Shown piece after piece: positions 6,043-10,926 of a stretch of DNA of 10,926 nt. Under the pieces are notes generated by a model. The model ran no database searches, was not told the DNA's origin, and saw only the letters and a program-made list of their open reading frames with translations. The DNA lies in the NCBI GenBank assembly GCA_020047835.1, contig JAIFNJ010000139.1:1-10926 (forward strand). Reading direction: 5' to 3'. This DNA comes from Bacteroidota bacterium. GTDB taxonomy: Bacteria > Bacteroidota > Bacteroidia > Bacteroidales > SZUA-534. Position numbers and translations under genes: made by a program. How positions within the stretch are numbered: the first letter of the stretch is position 1; every line of letters starts with the position of its first letter.

Positions 6043-6811
6043 GCCCATCATAAGCGGCAAAAACATTGGCTGGCAAATGTTTTTCCAATTCCTGATAACT
6101 ATATTGCATGTGACTGATGTGCGTTAAATAGGCCCTGCGAGGTTGTAGCTCTTCTATCACATCCAATGCCTCATCGAGCCCTAAATGAGAAACGTGGGGT
6201 TTTACACGCAGGGAATTAATAGCTAAGATGTCAAGGTTTTGTAATTTTAATTTTTCAGTTTCAGGAATAGTTTTAGCATCGGTAATATAGGCCATATTAT
6301 CTATTCGGAACCCAAATACTGGCAATAAATTATGAAACACCTGAATGGGAATAACCTCTTCACCATTAATTTCGAAAGGTCGATTAAAAATTGGATGTAG
6401 ATCCATTTCCGGAATACCGGGATATTTATCATCGCTAAACACATAGGAATACTCTCGCTTAATGGAATCAATTACCCTGTTTTCGGCATAAACACGCATC
6501 GGTTTTTTCATTAAATAATTGAAAGCACGCACATCGTCCAATCCTGCAGTATGATCCTTATGTTCATGGGTCATCAATACGGCATCAATGCGCGTTATCT
6601 TTTCGCGAAGCATTTGTTGACGAAAATCGGGTCCGGCATCAATAACCAGATTATTATGGTCTGTTTGAATAAAAACGCTGCTTCGCAACCGCTTGTCTTT
6701 TGGATTATTTGATTGACAAACAATACAATTGCAACCAATTACGGGAATGCCATGTGATGCACCAGTACCTAAAAATGTAATTCTCAAAATGCTTGTTTTA
6801 ATTGATTCCAA
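6026..6811 (-). CDS. PhnP-like metallo-beta-lactamase-fold hydrolase
   Basis: This is a cytoplasmic metallo-beta-lactamase-fold protein of up to 261 residues. It has the metal-binding motif MTHEHKDH (80-87), an N-terminal FLGTGASHGIPVIGCNC segment, and a Cys27-Cys29-Cys32 cluster like the structural zinc site of PhnP. Near the C-terminus are INSLRVKPHVSH and YLTHISHMQ, which supply further metal ligands. PhnP is a cyclic phosphate phosphodiesterase of the phosphonate pathway, but Bacteroidota carry this homologue without phn genes nearby, as here, so the substrate is unknown. The frame has no ATG start: TTG at 6811 gives the longest form, while TTG at 6787 gives LRITFLGTG, closer to the family's usual N-terminus. 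A near-consensus -7 box (TTTATTTG, 6833-6826 on this strand) lies just upstream. The 3' end overlaps the tilS 3' end by 17 bases on the opposite strand. Confidence 0.85.
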   Translation of the reverse strand: MESIKTSILRITFLGTGASHGIPVIGCNCIVCQSNNPKDKRLRSSVFIQTDHNNLVIDAGPDFRQQMLREKITRIDAVLMTHEHKDHTAGLDDVRAFNYLMKKPMRVYAENRVIDSIKREYSYVFSDDKYPGIPEMDLHPIFNRPFEINGEEVIPIQVFHNLLPVFGFRIDNMAYITDAKTIPETEKLKLQNLDILAINSLRVKPHVSHLGLDEALDVIEELQPRRAYLTHISHMQYSYQELEKHLPANVFAAYDGLILEV

Positions 6812-6846
6812 ATGCTAAGATAAAGCAAATAAACTAAATCAAAATA

Positions 6847-6882
6847 AAAGAAATCCTGCCCGAATTTCTTTGAGCAGGATTT
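6847..6882 (-). terminator. Terminator hairpin downstream of hsp20
   Basis: On the minus strand AAATCCTGC (6882-6874) and GCAGGATTT (6859-6851) form a nine-pair stem around a 14-base loop. A T-rich tail (CTTTTATTTT) follows down to about 6841. It begins 45 bases after the hsp20 stop and should separate hsp20 from the downstream hydrolase gene. An alternative AT-rich stem (AAAGAAAT 6847-6854 with ATTTCTTT 6864-6871) shares bases with it. Confidence 0.75.
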
Positions 6883-6927
6883 TGCCTTTTAGATACCTGA
6901 TTATGGTTAATCAAAATACTGTAACGG

Positions 6928-7368
6928 TTATGAAATTTTTATTTCACGAGGGGGCTTAGGTTTTGCTTCCTCCCTTTTAGGCAGAACTACATGTAAAATT
7001 CCATCAGCATATTTCGCAGCTATTTTTTCACCATCAACCTGGGATTCGGGAATGGTAAATGACCTCTGAAACGATTGGTAACTAAACTCTTTGCGGGTGT
7101 AATTTCCATTTTCTTCCACCTTTTGGTCTTTCTTTTCCGATGAAATAGTCAGCATGTTGTGTTCCAAATGAACATTGAAGTCAGCTTTGGTTAAACCCGG
7201 AGCTGCAACTTCTATTTCATACTCATTCTGTGTTTCTTTAACATTCACAGCAGGTAGTGTAGTATTGGTGTTTGAGTAATTTGAATTACTCCAATCCATC
7301 ATATTCCGGGCAAATAAGTTGTCGAATAACGATGGAAATAACGGGTCTGAAATTTTTGCGAGTGTCAT
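6928..7368 (-). CDS. Small heat-shock protein of the Hsp20/alpha-crystallin family
   Basis: This cytoplasmic ATP-independent chaperone holds unfolded proteins for refolding by other chaperones. The 146-residue product has a variable N-terminal arm (LFPSLFDNLF) and an alpha-crystallin domain from about residue 38 (LPAVNVKETQNEYEIEVAAP) to 131. The domain includes the consensus DGILHVVLPK near its end. A C-terminal IKI motif fits the I-x-I anchor used in oligomer assembly. I chose the ATG at 7368 over the ATG at 7383 because a strong GGAGGA lies seven bases before it, and MTLAKISDPLF is the usual N-terminus in this group. The longer form would place that GGAGGA inside the coding sequence. No confident promoter match was found upstream. 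It is a single gene with its own terminator. Confidence 0.92.
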   Translation of the reverse strand: MTLAKISDPLFPSLFDNLFARNMMDWSNSNYSNTNTTLPAVNVKETQNEYEIEVAAPGLTKADFNVHLEHNMLTISSEKKDQKVEENGNYTRKEFSYQSFQRSFTIPESQVDGEKIAAKYADGILHVVLPKREEAKPKPPREIKIS

Positions 7369-7375
7369 AGCTATA

Positions 7376-7381
7376 TCCTCC
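7376..7381 (-). promoter_or_regulatory. Strong Shine-Dalgarno sequence deciding the hsp20 start
   Basis: On the minus strand GGAGGA (7381-7376) sits seven bases before the ATG at 7368. It overlaps the first codons of the alternative longer frame (ATG at 7383, MEDIAM). Such a strong site is unusual here, since the other genes in the window lack one, and it argues for high translation of the chaperone. Confidence 0.75.
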
Positions 7382-7383
7382 AT

Positions 7384-7706
7384 AATTTTAAGGTTTATAC
7401 TTTAAATTTATTTGATTAGCACTATAATGCTCTGCATCGAAATAAACAAATCAAATACCAATACAAAAAATTTTACATTAGCTGAAAATACTTCATATCA
7501 ATTTAATAATGTGCACTTTATACGCTTAATAGTTACTGAAATATTTTCAGTTCTATCACAAATATCCGCCAAAATTTCAGTCTATTGTTACATAAAATCC
7601 AATAGGCAGCTTAAAAAATAGTAGTTATAAATAACAAATAATTCTTAGTTATTAAAAAATAGGTCATTCGGTAAAATCTCCGATATTTGCATAAAATTTT
7701 TACCCG
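7384..7706. other. AT-rich intergenic gap between divergent hsp20 and the methyltransferase
   Basis: I see no convincing gene in this stretch. It contains a short perfect hairpin (ACTGAAA 7535-7541, loop TAT, TTTCAGT 7545-7551) with a further TTTCAGT copy about 25 bases downstream. Another small AT-rich inverted repeat lies near 7623-7635. A 69-codon plus-strand frame starting at a TTG (7412) resembles chance translation of AT-rich DNA. The stretch probably holds the promoters of both flanking genes; only the one for the methyltransferase gives a recognisable -7 element. Confidence 0.6.
7682..7689 (+). promoter_or_regulatory. Near-consensus -7 element upstream of the methyltransferase gene
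   Basis: GATATTTG differs from TAnnTTTG only at its first base and is followed by CA, as at the tilS element. A transcription start near 7696 would leave a leader of about 11 bases before the ATG at 7707. No clear TTG -33 element is present at the expected distance. Confidence 0.4.
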
Positions 7707-8411
7707 ATGAAAGGAAAACTGTATCTAGTACCAATAACTCTTGGTGAAAGCAACATACAAAACGTAATACCAACAGGAGTAATTGAAAAAGCATTGCAAA
7801 TAAGGCATTTTATTGTAGAAGATATTCGCACTGTTCGTCGGTATTTACGAAAACTCGATGCTACATTTCCTATTGATGATTGTCAATTTTATGAGCTTAA
7901 CAAACACACCACATCGGAGCAATTAGCCACATATTTAAAGCCTGCCGAAAAAGGGAATGACATGGCGGTAATTTCAGAGGCCGGAGTTCCTGGAGTTGCC
8001 GATCCCGGAGCAGATGTAGTGGCTATGGCACATGAAAAACAGATTACGGTAATCCCATTTGTTGGTCCATCGTCAATTTTAATGGCCATGATGGCCTCTG
8101 GTTTGAATGGTCAAAGCTTTGCTTTTAACGGCTATTTACCGGTTCAATCGGCTGAAAGAATAAAAACATTAAAACATCTAGAAAAACGCTCTCAACTAGA
8201 AAAACAATCGCAATTGTTTATTGAAACTCCCTATCGAAATATGCCCTTATTATCAGATATATTAGCTCAGTGTGCTCCTGCAACTTTACTATGTATTGCT
8301 GTTGACATAACTTTAGAAACTGAATTTATTAAAACAAGAACCATTCAAAATTGGAAAAATAACACACCTGATTTAAACAAAAGACCTACAATATTCATCC
8401 TTCAAGGATAA
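7707..8411 (+). CDS. RsmI-like SAM-dependent methyltransferase (tetrapyrrole methylase family)
   Basis: This 234-residue protein has the tetrapyrrole-methylase fold that RsmI shares. Recognisable pieces are LYLVPITLGE (5-14), FIVEDIRTVRRYLR (35-48, matching the AEDTRxTRxLL segment of RsmI), SEAGVPGVADPGADVV (90-105, SAM-binding region), PFVGPSSILMAMMASGL (117-133) and FIETPYRN (171-178). RsmI 2'-O-methylates C1402 of 16S rRNA. This protein is about 50 residues shorter than typical RsmI, and its N-terminal glycine motif is altered (VPITLGES in place of VATPIGNL). It therefore looks like the short RsmI paralogue common in Bacteroidota, whose substrate I do not know. The start is ATG after a near-consensus -7 box. 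Adenosine deaminase follows 77 bases downstream on the same strand, possibly co-transcribed. Family call is firm; the reaction is not. Confidence 0.85.
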   Translation: MKGKLYLVPITLGESNIQNVIPTGVIEKALQIRHFIVEDIRTVRRYLRKLDATFPIDDCQFYELNKHTTSEQLATYLKPAEKGNDMAVISEAGVPGVADPGADVVAMAHEKQITVIPFVGPSSILMAMMASGLNGQSFAFNGYLPVQSAERIKTLKHLEKRSQLEKQSQLFIETPYRNMPLLSDILAQCAPATLLCIAVDITLETEFIKTRTIQNWKNNTPDLNKRPTIFILQG

Positions 8412-8453
8412 ATACTCTAAATTATACGAATAATTAAGGAATAAATACTTACT

Positions 8454-8465
8454 TTTAGGCCTAAA
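8454..8465. promoter_or_regulatory. 12-bp perfect palindrome upstream of the adenosine deaminase gene
   Basis: TTTAGGCCTAAA is a perfect palindrome ending 23 bases before the deaminase ATG. The flanking CTTAC and TAAG extend the symmetry with a two-base interruption on the left side. It has no U-run, so it is not a terminator. A dimeric regulator site is possible, but no known operator is recognised. Confidence 0.25.
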
Positions 8466-8488
8466 TAAGCATTATCAATTTAAATAGC

Positions 8489-9547
8489 ATGAAAAAGCTA
8501 ACTTACGAATTCATCAAAAGCCTTCCGAAAGCAGAATTACACTGCCATTTGGACGGTTCCATGAGGGTTGAAACCATCATAGAAATAGCAAAAGAACAAA
8601 AAGTAAAATTACCAAAAGAAACGGTGGAAGAGCTAACTAACTATTTAGCTGTTGGAATGGAATGTAAAAGTCTGGAAGAATATTTAAGACCGTTTGATGT
8701 AACTTGTTCTGTTTTGCAAACCAAGGAAGCCCTAATAAGAGCCACCTATGAATTGGTTGAAGATTGTGCTAAAGAGAATATTTGGTATCTGGAAATTCGT
8801 TTTTCTCCTATTTTGCATGTCGATAAAGGATTAAAGCTCACTCAGGTAATTGATGCCGTGCTAGAAGGAAAGAAAAAAGGCGAAAAAGCATTTGACATAA
8901 AAGTGGGAATTATTATTTGTGGACTTAGACATACAACGCCCCTCATTTCATTAACTCTAGCGGAACTCGCTGTAGCATATAAAAACAGGGGTGTTGTAGG
9001 GTTCGATTTGGCCGGGGCTGAAGATGGATTTCCTGCAAAAGACCATAAGGAATCGTTTTACTTAATTATAAATAACAACATTAACACCACGGTTCATGCG
9101 GGTGAGGCGTATGGCCCGGAATCAATTCACCAGGCTTTGCACCACATTAGTGCAAACCGCATTGGGCATGGTACCCGTTTGCGCGAAGATGGCGATTTAT
9201 TGAACTATGTTAATGACCATCGCATACCTTTGGAAATGTGCATCACTTCTAATGTACAAACCAAAGCAGTAGAGACATTTGATCTGCACCCAATAAAATT
9301 CTATTTTGATTTAGGCATTCGGGTAACATTAAATACCGACAACCGATTGATTTCAAATACCACGCTTACTGATGAATACATGCTGGCTATTGAAAAATAC
9401 CATTTTAATTCTGACGAACTAAAATATTTAATCTTAAATGGGTTCAAGTCGGCATTTTTACCACTAAAAGAGAAAGTAGAGCTGATACACCGCGTTACCA
9501 AATCATTAGAAGAAAAAGGTTTGATTATTGCTCGCGATTACATTTAG
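8489..9547 (+). CDS. add: Adenosine deaminase
   Basis: This zinc amidohydrolase-fold enzyme converts (deoxy)adenosine to (deoxy)inosine in purine salvage. The 352-residue protein shows the full active-site set: LPKAELHCHLDGS (12-24, zinc ligands His18 and His20), DLAGAEDGF (173-181), VHAGEAYGP (202-210, His203 and catalytic Glu206), NRIGHGTRL (223-231, catalytic His227) and LNTDNR (281-286, zinc-binding Asp284). The residue after Asp284 is Asn where the mammalian enzyme has a second Asp; bacterial relatives can also carry NTDNR, so this is probably a subfamily trait. Related deaminases act on aminodeoxyfutalosine in menaquinone synthesis, but no menaquinone genes are nearby. The start at ATG 8489 gives the normal N-terminus. 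Its end faces the convergent glucokinase gene 48 bases away, with no hairpin terminator seen between them. Confidence 0.92.
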   Translation: MKKLTYEFIKSLPKAELHCHLDGSMRVETIIEIAKEQKVKLPKETVEELTNYLAVGMECKSLEEYLRPFDVTCSVLQTKEALIRATYELVEDCAKENIWYLEIRFSPILHVDKGLKLTQVIDAVLEGKKKGEKAFDIKVGIIICGLRHTTPLISLTLAELAVAYKNRGVVGFDLAGAEDGFPAKDHKESFYLIINNNINTTVHAGEAYGPESIHQALHHISANRIGHGTRLREDGDLLNYVNDHRIPLEMCITSNVQTKAVETFDLHPIKFYFDLGIRVTLNTDNRLISNTTLTDEYMLAIEKYHFNSDELKYLILNGFKSAFLPLKEKVELIHRVTKSLEEKGLIIARDYI

Positions 9548-9595
9548 CCATTGAATTTGTAAGGTAAGAGCTAAAAATATTGAAAAGGTTTAATT

Positions 9596-10330
9596 CTATT
9601 TTTTGCTGGCAAACATGGCTGCACCAATCAAACCGGCATTGTTTTGCAACTGTGCAGGAACCATGGGTGTTTTTATAGTAATAAATTCCTGAATTTTATC
9701 CAGTCGTTTACTGGTTCCACCTCCAATGATAAATAAATCGGGATAAAATAATTGCTCGTAATAATGCAAAACTTCATCAAGACGCATCCCCCACTTTTTC
9801 CAGGTCAAGTCAAGTTTTTTTCTAACTGCATCGGAGGCATACTTTTCAACGGTTTCTCCTTTAAATTGCAGATGCCCTAATTCAGTATTGGGGAAAAGTT
9901 CTCCATTTACAAAGAAAGCAGTACCTATTCCAGTACCGATGGTTAAAAGCATTACTATTCCTTTATTATCCTTACCTGCCCCGTGATGCAGTTCTGCCAC
10001 TCCAGCGGCATCAGCATCGTTTACGGTATAAACATCACATCCTGTTCGGGCTGAAAGAAGTTCATCCACCTTTATTCCTATCCATGTTTTATCGATATTG
10101 GCCGCTGAATGAACCATTCCATTTTGAACCACAGATGGAAACCCGACTCCAATTTTACCTTTCCATTGGTAATGTTTAGCCAATTGATTAATGGTTGCAG
10201 CCACTGCTTCAGGAGTTGAAGGTTGCGGTGTGTCAAATCGCTGCCGCTCAGCTAACAATTCACCTGTCAGCGTATTTATTGGTGCTGCTTTTATTCCAGT
10301 ACCACCAAAATCGATTCCTAATACTTCCAT
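9596..10330 (-). CDS. ppgK: Polyphosphate--glucose phosphotransferase (ROK-family glucokinase)
   Basis: This cytoplasmic sugar kinase of 244 residues has the actin-like ATPase fold. Visible pieces are the phosphate-1 motif GIDFGGTGIKAA (5-16), GVGFPSVV (61-68), the catalytic base region NDADAAG (104-110), the phosphate-2 motif LLTIGTGIGTAFF (128-140) and ELGH (150-153, of the ROK ExGH type). The segment EKYASDAVRKKLDLTWKKWG (162-181) closely resembles the conserved block of PPGK enzymes, which phosphorylate glucose using polyphosphate as well as or instead of ATP. Length also fits PPGK (about 250) rather than longer ROK glucokinases. A possible -7 element on the minus strand (TAACTTTA, 10355-10348, one mismatch) lies before the ATG. 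The upstream hydrolase gene is 65 bases away in the same direction. Family is secure; the phosphate donor is inferred from the block above. Confidence 0.87.
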   Translation of the reverse strand: MEVLGIDFGGTGIKAAPINTLTGELLAERQRFDTPQPSTPEAVAATINQLAKHYQWKGKIGVGFPSVVQNGMVHSAANIDKTWIGIKVDELLSARTGCDVYTVNDADAAGVAELHHGAGKDNKGIVMLLTIGTGIGTAFFVNGELFPNTELGHLQFKGETVEKYASDAVRKKLDLTWKKWGMRLDEVLHYYEQLFYPDLFIIGGGTSKRLDKIQEFITIKTPMVPAQLQNNAGLIGAAMFASKK

Positions 10331-10348
10331 AATATTTTAAATTGCGAT

Positions 10349-10365
10349 AAAGTTAACGTAACTTT
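10349..10365. promoter_or_regulatory. Small perfect hairpin between the hydrolase and glucokinase genes
   Basis: AAAGTTA (10349-10355), loop ACG and TAACTTT (10359-10365) pair perfectly. The stem is AT-rich and has no U-run on the minus strand, so it is a poor terminator. It overlaps the possible -7 element of the glucokinase gene and could be a regulator site or chance. Confidence 0.2.
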
Positions 10366-10395
10366 TTGGTTTTATTGTAACCCTAAAAATTAAAA

Positions 10396-10926
10396 TTATT
10401 CATCAAAACTATAAAGTGTTCCTGCTTTTACTTGCTCCCCTCCAAAAACCTCATAAAACGCTGAAAGTGCTGGCAATGCAGTACAGTGCGATGGCATTAC
10501 TATTTCAATAGAGAGGGTTTTTAAATAATCGATGGTTTTTTGTGTTTGATTATTATTCATCATAAGATGGAATCCACCCATGATACCGAAAACCTTGGAT
10601 ACTCCTGTTACATTTCGGGCATGCTCAATTATATTACAAATACCGGAATGGGCGCAGCCCGAAATCACAAACAAACCTTGCTTCATAACAATTGCCATTC
10701 CCGAATCATCCATAATCGGATCAGGTATTTTCCCATCCAAATAAAACGTGGTGCTGTTTTTTTCAAAATTTATTTTCCTTGGAATTTCACCTAAAAAAAC
10801 CATTTTTTCAGAAAGCCAAACAGGCTCCTTTGATGTTTGGATTGTAAAACTCTTACTTAATTCAACTTCATCAACATCCAATCCAACATATTTATTTTCT
10901 TTACCGGAATACCTTTTACTGAAAGC
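10396..10926 (-). CDS. Metallo-beta-lactamase-fold metal-dependent hydrolase (5' part outside the window)
   Basis: The frame is open from the stop at 10396-10398 to the window end, giving 176 C-terminal residues; the true start lies beyond base 10926. The TTG at 10881 is only an internal codon. The sequence resembles the archaeal/bacterial 7,8-dihydropterin-6-methyl-4-(beta-D-ribofuranosyl)-aminobenzene-5'-phosphate synthase-like branch of the metallo-beta-lactamase superfamily. In order it shows AFSKRY near the edge, VISGCAHSGICNIIEHA (metal-ligand His in GCAHSG), GIMGGFHLMM and VMPSHCTALPAL. The HxHxDH motif expected earlier in the protein is outside the window and unchecked. The PSHCTA motif differs slightly from the family's usual HCTG. 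Substrate is unknown, and dihydropterin chemistry should not be assumed in a bacterium. It lies 65 bases upstream of the glucokinase gene in the same direction. It is unrelated in motif detail to the PhnP-like protein at 6026-6811. Confidence 0.82.
   Translation of the reverse strand, partial: AFSKRYSGKENKYVGLDVDEVELSKSFTIQTSKEPVWLSEKMVFLGEIPRKINFEKNSTTFYLDGKIPDPIMDDSGMAIVMKQGLFVISGCAHSGICNIIEHARNVTGVSKVFGIMGGFHLMMNNNQTQKTIDYLKTLSIEIVMPSHCTALPALSAFYEVFGGEQVKAGTLYSFDE

Noticed and set aside
7416..7423. TTAGCACT, identical to the start of a CIRCE (HrcA) half-site, upstream of hsp20
   Set aside because: The matching GAGTGCTAA half is not present at the nine-base spacing; only a weak AGCA/TGCT symmetry remains, so a heat-shock operator cannot be claimed.
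7412..7621. A 69-codon plus-strand frame in the hsp20-methyltransferase gap
   Set aside because: It starts with TTG, its composition simply follows the AT-rich DNA, and it shows no family motif or ribosome binding site. Its start also lies in the likely hsp20 control region.
8180..8215. Imperfect 18-base tandem repeat in the methyltransferase gene (LEKRSQ / LEKQSQ)
   Set aside because: It is in frame, diverged, and lies in a charged helical region before FIETPYRN where such composition is common; there is no sign of recent duplication.

Overview
The window looks like chromosomal core sequence from a member of the Bacteroidota. Three things support this. The protein at 3297-4700 carries a signal peptide and a C-terminal Por/type IX secretion sorting domain. 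Sequences matching the Bacteroidota -7 promoter element TAnnTTTG lie just upstream of several genes. Shine-Dalgarno sequences are mostly absent from AT-rich intergenic DNA. A Bacteroidales/Marinilabiliales-type relative is my best guess; this is inference, not proof.

Region 1 (1-3133, minus strand) is a leucine-type operon read leftwards from a clear promoter at about 3104-3133. It runs leuC, leuD, then an alpha-isopropylmalate/citramalate synthase-family gene that leaves the window at base 1. LeuCD isomerise the 2-malate product that the synthase makes, so the block covers the first two steps of the leucine branch (or of citramalate-derived isoleucine synthesis). No leuA precedes leuC here, and leuB is not visible.

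Region 2 (3134-4750, plus strand) holds a secreted protein built from six calcium-loop (DxDxDG-like) repeats with a type IX sorting tail. It has its own intergenic control region and ends in a strong rho-independent terminator.

Region 3 (4751-6042, plus strand) is tilS, encoding the essential tRNA(Ile2) lysidine synthetase. A -7 box sits only four bases before its start codon. The gene is broken by a one-base frameshift near 5741, which separates the C-terminal domain from the rest. This is the most noteworthy observation in the window.

Region 4 (6026-7368, minus strand) has an hsp20 small heat-shock gene with its own terminator, then a PhnP-like metallo-beta-lactamase-fold hydrolase whose 3' end overlaps the 3' end of tilS. 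A 338-base AT-rich gap follows.

Region 5 (7707-9547, plus strand) carries a short RsmI-like tetrapyrrole-methylase-family methyltransferase and an adenosine deaminase. Region 6 (9596-10926, minus strand) carries a polyphosphate glucokinase-like ROK protein and the 3' part of a second, unrelated metallo-beta-lactamase-fold protein that is cut by the window end.

I saw no tRNA, rRNA, CRISPR array, insertion sequence, prophage or defence system. Apart from the tilS lesion and the repeat protein, this is ordinary housekeeping DNA, and I do not see a convincing new system.
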